Made by a program: the position numbers and the translations under genes | Shown: positions 1 through 10,240 of the stretch, in pieces | Layout of the letters: each line of letters begins with the position of its first letter | How positions within the stretch are numbered: position 1 is the first letter of the stretch | Notes under the pieces: model-generated | What the model saw: only the letters and a program-made list of their open reading frames with translations | The model's database searches: none | What the model was told of the DNA's origin: nothing | Origin: Pseudomonas sp. IAC-BECa141 | Lineage (GTDB): Bacteria > Pseudomonadota > Gammaproteobacteria > Pseudomonadales > Pseudomonadaceae | Direction: 5' to 3' | Assembly (NCBI RefSeq): GCF_020544405.1 | Contig: NZ_CP065410.1 | Span: 4,774,001 to 4,838,000 of the forward strand | DNA: 64,000 nucleotides

Positions 1-193
1 TGTCTTCGGCCATCCGGCCTAGAATATTCCAGTAAACCTGCTCCAGCCGCATGCAGGTCGCGAACCCGTTCAAGCGTACCGATCGGGACAGTGGCCGGAT
101 CAACTCCATGTCGAACCCGCCGAGAAACGGCTCCCCGAACTTTTCCTGCTGCAAATCGACTGCAATATCTCGTCGCCTGCCTCCACCTTCCAT
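1..193 (-). CDS. Ribbon-helix-helix domain protein (N-terminal 64 codons, cut by window edge)
   Basis: An open minus-strand frame starts at the ATG at 193-191, has a GGAGTG ribosome site about 10 bases upstream, and runs off the window start without a stop. The product begins MEGGGRRRDIAVDL. It contains RPLSRSVRLNGFATCMRLE, followed by VYWNILGRMAED, which looks like a ribbon-helix-helix DNA-binding fold in which an LSRSVRL-like strand is followed by a helix carrying LEQVYW. I recognise this as the short RHH_4-type family common in Pseudomonas beside dps. The function is unknown; DNA binding is inferred from the fold only. The C-terminus is not in the window. Confidence 0.7.
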   Translation of the reverse strand, partial: MEGGGRRRDIAVDLQQEKFGEPFLGGFDMELIRPLSRSVRLNGFATCMRLEQVYWNILGRMAED

Positions 194-390
194 ATAGCTG
201 ACACTCCTTTGCCATTTTGCGCCTGTGTTCAAGGCGAAATCCTGTGACCTCATTAAAAGCGCAGGTGCAAAGGCGGATCCAGACGACTTATTGACCATCC
301 ACGTAGGATAAGCCAACACGATACGGAGGATCATGGAGCGGCGGGTCGTCTTCCTGGTTTCCTACCGTCACGGGTGAAGTTTCCGAGGGG

Positions 391-425
391 AAAGAAGAGC
401 GCACGAACCATGAACATCCGTGCGC
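391..425 (-). terminator. Rho-independent terminator of dps
   Basis: Read on the minus strand, GCGCACG and CGTGCGC (positions 425-399) form a 7-bp stem, followed by the pyrimidine run TCTTCTTT. It lies 10 bases beyond the dps stop codon. Confidence 0.75.
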
Positions 426-434
426 CTCCCGTCA

Positions 435-905
435 TCAGGCCTCGAGCAATGCACGCAGCATCCACGCGGTTTTCTCGTGAACCTGCATGCGTTGGGTCAG
501 CAGGTCGGCAGTCGGTTCGTCACTGACCTTGTCCAGCAGAGGGAAAATCCCCCGCGCCGTGCGCGTGACCGCCTCCTGCCCCTCGACCAGTTGTTTGATC
601 ATGTCCTCGGCACTCGGCACGCCCTCCTCCTCTTTAATGGAAGACAGGCGAGCGTAGGTCGCGTACGCGCCCGGCGCCGGAAAGCCCAGCGCCCGGATGC
701 GCTCGGCAATCAAGTCGACTGCCAGGGCCAGTTCGTTGTATTGCTCCTCGAACATCAGATGCAGGGTCCGAAACATCGGCCCGGTGACGTTCCAGTGGAA
801 GTTGTGGGTCTTCAGATACAACACGTAAGTGTCCGACAGCAGGCGCGAGAGCCCTTCGACGATGGATTTGCGGTCTTCTTCACTGATACCGATATCGATT
901 GCCAT
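435..905 (-). CDS. dps: Dps-family ferritin-like DNA-protection protein
   Basis: This 156-aa protein stores iron and protects DNA in starvation and oxidative stress. Dps proteins form hollow dodecamers that oxidise Fe(II) with H2O2. The family signature [14 protein letters not shown] lies at residues 36-49. His37, Asp64 and Glu68 have the same spacing as the inter-subunit ferroxidase ligands of E. coli Dps (27 and 4 residues apart), so the site looks intact. The start has a GGGGG ribosome site just upstream, and a hairpin terminator follows. The N-terminus is short, without the Lys-rich DNA-binding tail of E. coli Dps, so direct DNA binding is uncertain. It is an isolated gene between the RHH gene and the cold-shock gene. 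Confidence 0.93.
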   Translation of the reverse strand: MAIDIGISEEDRKSIVEGLSRLLSDTYVLYLKTHNFHWNVTGPMFRTLHLMFEEQYNELALAVDLIAERIRALGFPAPGAYATYARLSSIKEEEGVPSAEDMIKQLVEGQEAVTRTARGIFPLLDKVSDEPTADLLTQRMQVHEKTAWMLRALLEA

Positions 906-1213
906 GCTTACCCCCTAACGGCGATTGAAATTCATCCAGCAGGTGTCGGTTCACTGTAGCAAGGCCACCCCCGCCCCGCAGCCCCCGCATGGGCCCGATA
1001 GACGCGACAAATCGTCCGGTACCTGCCGCTGGCCGGCGTGATTTGAGTAGCCGCAGGCTTTACTGTTAAATAGGCAGTGTGTCGCTACGCCCCGTTTTCC
1101 GGGCCTGCGCATAGGCTGATGCCGTGCACGTGTCCAACGCCTCTTATTGTTCCGAAGCGAACCGTGCGCTCTCAGCTCTTCCTTGTGAGCCGTCATAACG
1201 TGAGTCAATAAAA
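906..1213. other. Intergenic region between divergent dps and cold-shock genes
   Basis: About 308 bases hold the two divergent promoter regions. No open frame with a credible ribosome site and coding bias is seen. A near-neutral C-rich stretch lies at 960-1000. No clear operator palindrome was found. Confidence 0.5.
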
Positions 1214-1816
1214 ATGTTGAAAATCGTCCACCTGCTAATGGGCGCAGCAGCCTTGCTGCTGTCCTTCATACCTAGCCTGAAGTCCGAAGCGGTACCTTAC
1301 CTGCAACAACCCGATGCACTTTACCTGGCCTTTTTCGGCCTGCTGAACCTGATCCTTGCGCCAGTTATTCCCTACTGGAACAAAGGTCCGCGCCAGCATC
1401 TGCAAAATCTGGTCAGCGCCTTGCTGGTTCTGACCGTCGTCCTGCAAACCCTGACCCTGATCGCGCCGATGCCTGTCATCGCCGGCCAGCCAGCCGTGCT
1501 GTTCAGCCTGGTGATCGCTCTGGTTGCCGTGGTCCTGCACCTGGCCATCAGCTTCTACAAGTCCTCCCCGGCCGCCGCTCCCACCAGCTACGACATGAGC
1601 AATCGCGATACCGGCACCGTCAAGTGGTTCAACACCTCCAAGGGCTTCGGCTTTATCTCCCGGGATTCCGGCGATGATATTTTCGTGCACTTTCGCGCCA
1701 TCCGTGGCGAAGGCCACCGCGTCCTGGTCGAAGGCCAGCGCGTGGAGTTCTCGGTGATGAACCGTGACAAGGGCCTGCAGGCCGAAGACGTGATCGCTGC
1801 CCTGCCGCGCCGCTGA
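1214..1816 (+). CDS. Membrane-anchored cold-shock-domain protein
   Basis: This 200-aa protein has two parts. Residues 1-120 contain about four hydrophobic segments (roughly 4-20, 35-53, 66-86 and 94-114), which looks like a small inner-membrane domain. Residues 131-197 are a CspA-type cold-shock domain with both nucleic-acid-binding motifs, KGFGFI (RNP1, 143-148) and DIFVHF (RNP2, 155-160). Ordinary Csp proteins are about 70 aa and cytosolic, so here the RNA/ssDNA-binding domain would be tethered to the cytoplasmic face of the membrane. Similar fused proteins are annotated in Pseudomonas as cold-shock proteins. The gene stands alone and ends at a strong terminator. The role of the membrane part is unknown. 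Confidence 0.88.
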   Translation: MLKIVHLLMGAAALLLSFIPSLKSEAVPYLQQPDALYLAFFGLLNLILAPVIPYWNKGPRQHLQNLVSALLVLTVVLQTLTLIAPMPVIAGQPAVLFSLVIALVAVVLHLAISFYKSSPAAAPTSYDMSNRDTGTVKWFNTSKGFGFISRDSGDDIFVHFRAIRGEGHRVLVEGQRVEFSVMNRDKGLQAEDVIAALPRR

Positions 1817-1832
1817 TCCACGTCCCCGCACT

Positions 1833-1872
1833 AAAAAAAACCGCGAACAGCCTGGCTGTTCGCGGTTTTTTA
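1833..1872. terminator. Bidirectional rho-independent terminator
   Basis: A 10-bp perfect stem, CCGCGAACAG/CTGTTCGCGG (1841-1850 and 1856-1865), is flanked by an A-run and a T-run. It can therefore terminate both the plus-strand cold-shock gene and the minus-strand slyX transcript. Confidence 0.9.
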
Positions 1873-1903
1873 ATGGGAGCACGGAAGCATGCCCGCACAC
1901 ATT

Positions 1904-2110
1904 TCAATAGTGTGGCGGTGGCGCATCTTCTTCAAACGATCCGATCTGCCCCACCATCTCTTCCTGGCGCTTGAGTACGGCTGCCATCTGCAATTGCAGG
2001 CGCTCGACCACTCGCTGCTGTTCCACCAGCACATCGTTCAATGCCTGAATGGTGTCGTCCTGAAACGCCAGGCGGCTTTCCAGTTCGGTAACACGTTGTT
2101 CGAAACTCAT
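1904..2110 (-). CDS. slyX: SlyX family protein
   Basis: This 68-aa protein is almost entirely a predicted coiled coil: [20 protein letters not shown] followed by a [10 protein letters not shown] segment, ending in the proline-rich tail DAPPPHY. Both features are typical of SlyX (about 70 aa, molecular function unknown). It starts just 3 bases after the HIT gene stop and has its own GGAGGG ribosome site, so the two form a minus-strand operon. A terminator lies beyond the stop. Confidence 0.92.
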   Translation of the reverse strand: MSFEQRVTELESRLAFQDDTIQALNDVLVEQQRVVERLQLQMAAVLKRQEEMVGQIGSFEEDAPPPHY

Positions 2111-2113
2111 GAC

Positions 2114-2539
2114 TCAGCCCTCCAGAAAAGTGAAGTCTTCGTCCAGCACCAGACGCAGGCGCTCGCGAATCGCAGCCACTTGCCCGGCACTGTAAGGCTT
2201 GGCGGGATGTTTGCCCCAGACCGGTGCCGGCCAGGCGGCATCGTCGCGTTTACGTACGATCACATGCATATGCAGTTGGCTGACCACGTTACCCAGGGTC
2301 GCAACATTCATTTTGTCGGCGTCGAAGGAATCCTTGAGCACTTCGGCCAGGGCGGTGGTTTCCTGCCACAGGCGCTGCTGGTCGGCGACATCCAACTGAA
2401 ACAACTCGCTGATATCGTCGCGGCGTGGCACCAGGATGAACCATGGGTAGTTGGCGTCGTTGGACAACAGCAGTCGGCAAAGCGGGAAATCGCCGATGGT
2501 CAGCGTGTCCTGTTGAAGTCGTGAATCTAAAGCAAACAC
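2114..2539 (-). CDS. HIT-family hydrolase
   Basis: This is a histidine-triad nucleotide-binding protein; the family hydrolyses or transfers nucleoside phosphates. The HxHxH-type active site appears as QLHMHVIVRK near residue 90, and the N-terminal FALDSRLQQDTLTIGDFPLCRLLL block is conserved in pseudomonad homologues. I prefer the GTG at 2539, giving 141 aa that begin MFALD, over an upstream GTG at 2548, because the GGGAG ribosome site sits at good distance only from 2539. It is the first gene of the HIT-slyX pair. The substrate is unknown. Confidence 0.88.
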   Translation of the reverse strand: MFALDSRLQQDTLTIGDFPLCRLLLSNDANYPWFILVPRRDDISELFQLDVADQQRLWQETTALAEVLKDSFDADKMNVATLGNVVSQLHMHVIVRKRDDAAWPAPVWGKHPAKPYSAGQVAAIRERLRLVLDEDFTFLEG

Positions 2540-3438
2540 TGCGCGCACTCCCGGCGAATGACCTGTTTTTTCAGCTTAGCGCCCCGCCACGAACGCGGCG
2601 AGCCAAGCGACTGGATGGCAGCATACCTGCGATTGGAGAGACCTTCACGGCGAACAGCATTGCCGAAAGAATTCCTCCACGCCCCGAGATGTGACATTTA
2701 TGACTTGAGCGCACCAGGACGGAACCGGGAGTGCGAATGAGCAGAGCAAAATGACCCGCACACACCTCAGTGTTCACGTTCATCCAGCGTCCCAACTGTA
2801 TGAATTCAGTACAGCCTTTGAATTTTTTTGCACCAAAACCGCACAGTGCGTCTACGCTCAATGCGTCGGGCATCCGCCGAATACTCACTCACGGGGTGAA
2901 CCGGTAACGTTTTTGGTTGTCGCGCAGCGAAACTGAAGGAGCAACACCATGCGAAGGATGGCGTCAAGCCTGTATGAAAGGCCCTCGAGGCCCCCGGTTT
3001 TATGAGGTTTTCACGGCGTCAGACGAGCACCTTGAAAAAAACCGGAACAATTCAGCGGTTTGTGCACGCTTGTTGCATTCATACCCATATGGGCTATAAG
3101 CGCACCACACGAAGTGGATGCCTTGAGCCCCATAAAAACAGTGGCAGGGTTGCCCGATGGAGATTCAAGCGTTTTGCCAAGGGACTCTTTTTACCGATGC
3201 TCAAGCTCTGTAAAACAGCGCTGAAGTTGTCAGTCCCATTGCATTTGGACTGTAAATTTGCGACATCTACCAAGCCGATTGCGACACGCTCGTAAAGAAG
3301 CTGAAAGGTTGGATTCGCAAGTATCGCCAACATGGTCGGCGTGATATAAGTTTGCGCCGACACAAAAAGAAAGAGCCGCCCAGATAATAAAACAGGTGGG
3401 ACGGCAGTACTCTTCTAAAACCAAAGGAGCAAATCACG
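2540..3438. other. Long non-coding region upstream of the OprD-type porin
   Basis: Nearly 900 bases have no convincing gene. The open frames here are short, lack ribosome sites and overlap one another on both strands. Immediately before the porin, GCCGCCCA (3375-3382) can pair with TGGGACGGC (3397-3405) with one bulge, forming a hairpin about 33 bases before the ATG. Promoter and regulatory sites for the porin must lie here, but none is identifiable by eye. Confidence 0.55.
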
Positions 3439-4788
3439 ATGCGCGTGATGAAGTGGAGCATGATCGCACTGGCAGTTGCAGCAGCAGCCAGTACTCAAGT
3501 GGCTACGGCCGCACCGTTTGTAAGTGACCAGGCTGAAGCGAAAGGCTTTGTTGAAGACGCGAAGTTTGATGTGTTGCTGCGCAACTATTACTTCAACCGC
3601 GACAAGAAGAACACCACCTCCAATGACCAGAAAGACTGGACCCAGGGTTTCCTGAGCAACTTCAGCTCCGGCTACACCCAAGGCACCGTGGGTGTTGGTG
3701 TTGATGCATTCGGTTACCTGGGTATCAAACTGGATGGTGGCGACGGCACCACCGGTTCGGGCAACACCAGCCTCGACTCCCAAGGCCATGCCCACGACTC
3801 CCTCGGTAAAGCAGGCGCAGCGATCAAGGCCCGCATCTCCAAAACCGAGCTGAAATTCGGTGAGTTCCAGCCAAGCACAGCTCCAGTCTTCGCCGTCGGC
3901 GGCTCCCGTCTGATCCCTCAGACTGCTACCGGTTTCCAACTGCAGAGCAGCGAAATCCAGAATCTGGATCTGGAAGCAGGCCACTTCTACTCGGCCTCCA
4001 GCCAGGACGAGATGAATAGCAACGGTGAACTGCACTCGCAGTACGCCAGCACCACCGATAATCCTGTCACTGGCAGAACCATGGACTTCGCCGGTGGTAA
4101 ATACGGCATCACCGACAATCTGAGCGTCTCGCTCTACGGTTCGAAGTTCAAGGACATCTGGAACCAGTACTACGCCAACGTGAACCTCACCACCCCAATC
4201 AGTGGTGACACTTCGCTGAACACCGACTTCAACATCTACCGCACCAACGACACCGGTAGTGCCAAAGCCGGCGACATCAGCAACACCACGTTCTCCCTGG
4301 CAACCGCACTGTCGTTCCTGAAAGCACACACCGTGACTCTGGCCTTCCAGAAAGTCGACGGCGACACCCCGTTCGACTACGTCGGCGTAGGTGACAACAA
4401 CCGCGGTGGCGACTCGATCTTCCTCGCCAACTCCATCCAGTACTCCGACTTCAACGGTCCTAACGAGAAATCTGCACAGATTCGTTATGACCTGAAAATG
4501 GCCGAGTACGGCATTCCGGGCCTGAGCTTCATGACCCGTTACGTGAAAGGCTGGGACATCGACGGTACCAAAATGGATGCTGACAGCCCTTACCGCTCGT
4601 ACGGTTACGGTGAAGATGGCAAACATCATGAAACCAACCTGGAAGCCAAATACGTAGTTCAGACCGGCCCGGCCAAAGATCTGTCCTTCCGTATTCGTCA
4701 GGCATGGCACCGTGGCAACACCGACCAGGCTGAAGGTGATATCAACGAGTTCCGTCTGATCGTCGACTACCCACTGTCGATCTTGTAA
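3439..4788 (+). CDS. OprD-family outer-membrane porin
   Basis: This 449-aa protein forms a substrate-specific outer-membrane channel, an 18-stranded barrel in this family that usually takes up amino acids or carboxylates. A signal peptide of about 24 residues ends QVATA before APFVSDQAEAKGF. The mature start SDQAEAKGFVED followed by LLRNYYFNRD is the OprD-family hallmark, and the protein ends with the typical terminal strand EFRLIVDYPLSIL. An AAAGGAG ribosome site precedes the ATG, and a strong terminator follows. In P. aeruginosa the oprD gene also sits beside HIT/slyX homologues (from memory), so true oprD orthology is plausible. The substrate cannot be read from sequence. Confidence 0.92.
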   Translation: MRVMKWSMIALAVAAAASTQVATAAPFVSDQAEAKGFVEDAKFDVLLRNYYFNRDKKNTTSNDQKDWTQGFLSNFSSGYTQGTVGVGVDAFGYLGIKLDGGDGTTGSGNTSLDSQGHAHDSLGKAGAAIKARISKTELKFGEFQPSTAPVFAVGGSRLIPQTATGFQLQSSEIQNLDLEAGHFYSASSQDEMNSNGELHSQYASTTDNPVTGRTMDFAGGKYGITDNLSVSLYGSKFKDIWNQYYANVNLTTPISGDTSLNTDFNIYRTNDTGSAKAGDISNTTFSLATALSFLKAHTVTLAFQKVDGDTPFDYVGVGDNNRGGDSIFLANSIQYSDFNGPNEKSAQIRYDLKMAEYGIPGLSFMTRYVKGWDIDGTKMDADSPYRSYGYGEDGKHHETNLEAKYVVQTGPAKDLSFRIRQAWHRGNTDQAEGDINEFRLIVDYPLSIL

Positions 4789-4816
4789 TCGCCAACATTT
4801 AGTTTGCGGTAACAAC

Positions 4817-4848
4817 AAAAAGGCCCATATTCCGATGGGCCTTTTTTA
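4817..4848 (+). terminator. Porin terminator
   Basis: AGGCCCAT (4821-4828) pairs with ATGGGCCT (4835-4842) and is followed by a T-run, 33 bases beyond the porin stop codon. Confidence 0.9.
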
Positions 4849-4910
4849 TTGCCTGTCACTTGTAATAGATGCCTGACCGATAAGTCAGCCAATTAATTAG
4901 CAACCTATCA

Positions 4911-5750
4911 TTACACCGCCGATTCCTGAACCACACGAATCACTCGTTGCGGGAAAGGAATATCAATGCCTGCAGTCTTTAAACGATCACGCGACTGTTC
5001 GTTAAACATGAACATCACATCCCAATAATCCGCCGTTTTAACCCACACGCGCAGGGAAACAGTGATCGAGCTGTCACCCAGTGTCGAAATAACGGCCTGC
5101 GGCGCCGGATCCTGCAGAACGCGCTCATCCTTGGCCAGATCCAGCAGCACCTGACGGGCCTTTTGCAGATCAGCTTCGTAATCCACACCTACGTCGAACA
5201 CAACCTTGCGGGTTGGCTGACGGTTGGTGTTGGTAATGATGCCGTTCGACAGATTGCCGTTCGGGACGATGATGGTCTTGTTGTCGCCGGTGCGCAGCAC
5301 GGTGTGGAAGATCTGGATGCTGTCGACGGTACCCGCCACACCCTGGGCTTCGATCCAGTCACCAATGCGGAACGGACGGAACAGCAGAATCAGCACGCCG
5401 CCGGCGAAGTTCGCCAGGCTGCCCTGCAACGCCAGACCGATGGCCAGACCCGCCGCACCGATCGCCGCGACGAACGAAGTGGTCTCGACGCCAATCATCG
5501 ACGCCACGCTGACGATCAGCAGCACCTTGAGAATGATGTTGGCCAGGCTGCTGATGAAACCTTGCAGGGCCAGGTCGGCGTTGCGCAGAGCCAACAGGCC
5601 GCCGAGCTTTTGCGTGACCTTGTTGATCAGCCACCAGCCGATGGCCAGGGTGATCACCGCCAGCAGCACACGGCTGCCGTATTCCATGATCATCGGAATC
5701 CACGCCTGGGATGCCTTGACCAGGTTGTCTACCTCAGCATTCAAATCCAT
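4911..5750 (-). CDS. mscS: MscS-family small-conductance mechanosensitive channel
   Basis: This 279-aa inner-membrane protein is close in length to E. coli MscS (286 aa). It forms a heptameric channel that opens under membrane tension to release solutes on hypo-osmotic shock. Two N-terminal hydrophobic segments lead to the pore helix FVAAIGAAGLAIGLALQGSL, rich in Gly/Ala packing residues, then LILLFRPFRIGD and the beta-domain signature VPNGNLSNGIITN. An AGGAG ribosome site precedes the ATG. It is a single gene downstream of the yajQ terminator. Confidence 0.93.
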   Translation of the reverse strand: MDLNAEVDNLVKASQAWIPMIMEYGSRVLLAVITLAIGWWLINKVTQKLGGLLALRNADLALQGFISSLANIILKVLLIVSVASMIGVETTSFVAAIGAAGLAIGLALQGSLANFAGGVLILLFRPFRIGDWIEAQGVAGTVDSIQIFHTVLRTGDNKTIIVPNGNLSNGIITNTNRQPTRKVVFDVGVDYEADLQKARQVLLDLAKDERVLQDPAPQAVISTLGDSSITVSLRVWVKTADYWDVMFMFNEQSRDRLKTAGIDIPFPQRVIRVVQESAV

Positions 5751-5782
5751 CTTTTATCTCCTGATTACCGGCTTCCCGGGCT

Positions 5783-5838
5783 GTAAAAAAACCAGCGGCA
5801 GAAAGACCGGGCCGTAAATGGCTCAATCGTTTCTGCCG
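5783..5838 (-). terminator. Probable yajQ terminator
   Basis: On the minus strand CGGCAGAAA and TTTCTGCCG (5838-5830 and 5804-5796) pair around a 25-base loop, followed by CTGGTTTTTTT. The long loop makes this weaker than the other terminators in the window. Confidence 0.6.
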
Positions 5839-5889
5839 TTGCTTGGGCCTCGGACGCTGTAAACGCCGAGAGGTTCCCGACCGGAAAGC

Positions 5890-7433
<1,544 letters not shown>

Positions 7434-7478
7434 GCAGCGGCTACGCTGGCCACTTGTTCCTTTTCTGCGATAAACCTG

Positions 7479-9515
7479 ATGCCATTGCGCCAGCGTCTTG
7501 AAAACCTGCCGGTCGGCCAGAAACTGCTGGCTGCCCTGCTGGTGCTGTTGACCACCGTGCTGCTGGTCGCCAACCTGACCTTTATCAGCGCCGCCTATTA
7601 CATCTCCCAGGAAAGCATGGCGCCTCAGGCGTTGCAGACCATCGGCCGGCTGGTATCCAACCCGAGCCTGGTGGCCGAAGCCTTGCAGTCGCCGCAAAGC
7701 GCCGAGCGGCTGCTCAAGGAACTCGACAGCTATTCCCCGCTGCGCGCGGCCGCTTTATACGACGGCAAAGGCGAACGTCTGGCGCAGTTGCAACACGGCG
7801 ACAAACTCAAATTGCCAGAGCGCTATCGACACATCGAAGCCTGGCAACTGACCGAATTTCGCAGCAATCAACTCATCACCCTGCCCCGCCCCGGCACTGC
7901 ACCAGGCCACCTGCTTTTGGTGGCCAGCAGCGAACTGCCAGTAGCGTTCTATACCGGCACACTCACGGCCAGTCTGGGGATCCTGATTTTCAGTGTGCTG
8001 CTGTGGCTGGTCATCGCGCGGCAGATCAAGCGCCTGATTACCCGGCCGATCCATCAACTCGAAGAACTGTCCCGCCAGGTGACCCGCGAAGAGAATTACG
8101 CCCTGCGCGCCTCACGGGGCAACCGTGACGAAATCGGCAGTCTGGCCGAGGCGTTCAACACCATGCTCTCGCGCATCGAGGCCCGGGAGCAGCAACTCAA
8201 ACGCGCCCGTGACGATTCCCAGGCAGCCTACGATCAGGCCCAGGGTCTGGCCGAAGAAACCCGCCACACCAACCGCAAGCTGGAACTGGAAGTCCAGGTG
8301 CGCAGCAAGATCGAGAAGAAGCTCACCGGTTTCCAGAACTACCTCAACAGCATCATCGACTCCATGCCCTCGGCGCTGATCGCACTCGACGAACAGCTCT
8401 ACGTCACGCAATGGAACCAGGAAGCCAGCGCCCTCTCCGGTACACGGCTGGACGAAGCGCTGAATCAGCCGATCTTCCTCGCCTTCGCGCCGCTCAAGCC
8501 GTTCCTGCCGCAACTCAAGCAGACCGTCGAGCAACACACGGTGGCGAAAATCGAGCGGGTGACATGGTTCAAGGACGACGAGCCCAAACACTACGCCCTC
8601 ACCTTCTACCCGTTGATGGGCGGTGCCGGACGCGGCGTGGTGATCCGGATCGACGACATCACCCAGCGCCTGTCGCTGGAAGAAATGATGGTGCAGTCGG
8701 AGAAAATGCTGTCGGTCGGTGGCCTCGCCGCCGGCATGGCCCACGAGATCAACAACCCGTTGGGGGCGATCCTGCACAACGTGCAGAACATTCGCCGACG
8801 TCTGTCGCCAGACCTGCCGAAAAACCTCGAACAGGCCGAGCAACTGGGCATCGAGCTGGACGCAGTCAACCGCTACCTGCAAGGCCGGGAAGTCCCGCAA
8901 TTGCTGGATGGCATCCAGCAGGCCGGCGCCCGGGCGGCAAAAATCGTCACCCACATGCTCAGCTTCAGTCGTCGCAGCAACCGCCAGATGGCGCCGTGCG
9001 ATTTGCCGGCATTGATCGATCAAGCGGTGGAAATCGCCGGTAACGACTTCGATCTGGCCATCGGCTTCGACTTCAAGGGTCAGGCGATCATTCGCCAGTT
9101 CGACCCGGCGCTGGGCCCGGTGCCCGGCACCGCCAACGAACTTGAGCAGGTGCTGCTCAATCTGCTGAAAAACGCCGCGCAGGCAATTCACCAGCGTGAA
9201 GATGACAGCGAGCCGGGGCGGATCACTCTGCGTACCCGGCTCAATCCACCCTGGGCCGAGATCCAGGTCGAGGACAACGGCATCGGCATGAGCGAGAACG
9301 TGCGCAAGCGCACCTTCGAGCCGTTCTTCACCACCAAGGAAATCGGCCAGGGCACGGGACTCGGTTTGTCAGTGTCGTACTTCATCATCACCAACAACCA
9401 CAAAGGGCAGATGGAAGTGCAGTCAGCGCCGGGGCAAGGTACCTGCTTCACCCTGCGTCTGCCACTGGCACAACCGGCGCCCATCGCCGCCGAAACCAAT
9501 CAACTACCGAGGTAA
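7479..9515 (+). CDS. PAS-domain sensor histidine kinase (orphan)
   Basis: This 678-aa inner-membrane kinase has TM1 at about 14-40, a periplasmic region to about 156 and TM2 at about 157-180. A HAMP domain (about 180-232), a coiled coil, a PAS domain (about 285-395), a HisKA dimerisation domain and a HATPase domain follow. The phospho-acceptor is His422 in AAGMAHEINNPLGA. The N box is LLNLLKNAAQA, the G boxes are VEDNGIGM and GQGTGLGLS, and the F box is FEPFFTTKE; all are intact. No response regulator lies nearby. The next gene, a corrinoid adenosyltransferase, starts 3 bases after the stop, so the pair is co-transcribed. The signal is unknown. Confidence 0.92.
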   Translation: MPLRQRLENLPVGQKLLAALLVLLTTVLLVANLTFISAAYYISQESMAPQALQTIGRLVSNPSLVAEALQSPQSAERLLKELDSYSPLRAAALYDGKGERLAQLQHGDKLKLPERYRHIEAWQLTEFRSNQLITLPRPGTAPGHLLLVASSELPVAFYTGTLTASLGILIFSVLLWLVIARQIKRLITRPIHQLEELSRQVTREENYALRASRGNRDEIGSLAEAFNTMLSRIEAREQQLKRARDDSQAAYDQAQGLAEETRHTNRKLELEVQVRSKIEKKLTGFQNYLNSIIDSMPSALIALDEQLYVTQWNQEASALSGTRLDEALNQPIFLAFAPLKPFLPQLKQTVEQHTVAKIERVTWFKDDEPKHYALTFYPLMGGAGRGVVIRIDDITQRLSLEEMMVQSEKMLSVGGLAAGMAHEINNPLGAILHNVQNIRRRLSPDLPKNLEQAEQLGIELDAVNRYLQGREVPQLLDGIQQAGARAAKIVTHMLSFSRRSNRQMAPCDLPALIDQAVEIAGNDFDLAIGFDFKGQAIIRQFDPALGPVPGTANELEQVLLNLLKNAAQAIHQREDDSEPGRITLRTRLNPPWAEIQVEDNGIGMSENVRKRTFEPFFTTKEIGQGTGLGLSVSYFIITNNHKGQMEVQSAPGQGTCFTLRLPLAQPAPIAAETNQLPR

Positions 9516-9518
9516 ACC

Positions 9519-10103
9519 ATGGGCTTTCGCTTGTCGAAGATCTACACACGCACCGGCGACAAGGGCGAAACCGGCCTCGGCGATAGTCGCCGCGTCCCCA
9601 AGGATCACCCGCGCATCGAGGCCATTGGCGAAGTCGACACCCTGAACAGCCAGGTCGGCGTGCTGCTGGCCGGATTGATCGCCGAACGCGAAAACTGCCC
9701 CGGACTCAATGAATTGATCGACGTGTTGGCGCCCTGCCAACATCGACTGTTCGACCTGGGTGGCGAGCTGGCAATGCCGGAATATCAGGCGTTGAACGCA
9801 GCAGAAATCGAACGGCTGGAAGCCGCCATCGATGTGTGGAACGAGGAATTGGGGCCGCTGGAGAACTTCATTCTGCCCGGCGGTTCCATGCTGATTGCCC
9901 AGGCCCATGTGTGCCGCAGCCTGGCGCGAAGTGCCGAGCGGCGTTGTCAGCATTTGAATGCGATCGAACCGTTGGCCGGGGTTGGCCTGGCGTACATCAA
10001 TCGCTTGTCGGATCTGTTGTTTGTCGCGGCGAGGTTGATTGCGCGGCGCCAGGGTATTGCCGAGATTCTGTGGCAACCGGCGGCGAAACCTTCACAGCAG
10101 TAG
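9519..10103 (+). CDS. PduO-type cob(I)alamin adenosyltransferase
   Basis: This 194-aa enzyme transfers the adenosyl group of ATP to cob(I)alamin or cob(I)yrinate diamide, making coenzyme B12. The ATP-binding N-terminus IYTRTGDKGETGLGDSRRV and the helical motif RIEAIGEVDTLNS are diagnostic of the PduO family. HVCRSLARSAERRC near residue 130 corresponds to the conserved RxxxRxxER-type segment. Its ATG follows GAGG and is only 3 bases after the kinase stop. It is probably the last gene of that operon; a REP pair follows. Confidence 0.93.
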   Translation: MGFRLSKIYTRTGDKGETGLGDSRRVPKDHPRIEAIGEVDTLNSQVGVLLAGLIAERENCPGLNELIDVLAPCQHRLFDLGGELAMPEYQALNAAEIERLEAAIDVWNEELGPLENFILPGGSMLIAQAHVCRSLARSAERRCQHLNAIEPLAGVGLAYINRLSDLLFVAARLIARRQGIAEILWQPAAKPSQQ

Positions 10104-10136
10104 CGACTGTCAGAACGCCTTCGTCGGAACGCCGCC

Positions 10137-10220
10137 CGGAGCAAGCCCGCTCCCACAGGGAAATGTATTCCTACAGTTGGAATGCAATCAAATGTGGGAG
10201 CGGGCTTGCCCGCGAAGGGG
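10137..10220. repeat. REP pair (inverted, REPIN-like)
   Basis: GCAAGCCCGCTCCCACA (10141-10157) is the exact reverse complement of TGTGGGAGCGGGCTTGC (10193-10209). The GTGGGAGCGGGCTTGC core is the familiar P. fluorescens-group REP, here as two copies facing each other across 35 bases. It sits between the end of the adenosyltransferase gene and the end of the convergent Nudix/ThiE gene. Confidence 0.85.
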
Positions 10221-10240
10221 ACATCAGCCTCAGTAAAGAA

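Noticed and set aside
2558..3424. Several 60-105 aa open frames upstream of the porin
   Set aside because: They overlap each other on both strands, lack ribosome sites and show no recognisable motifs.
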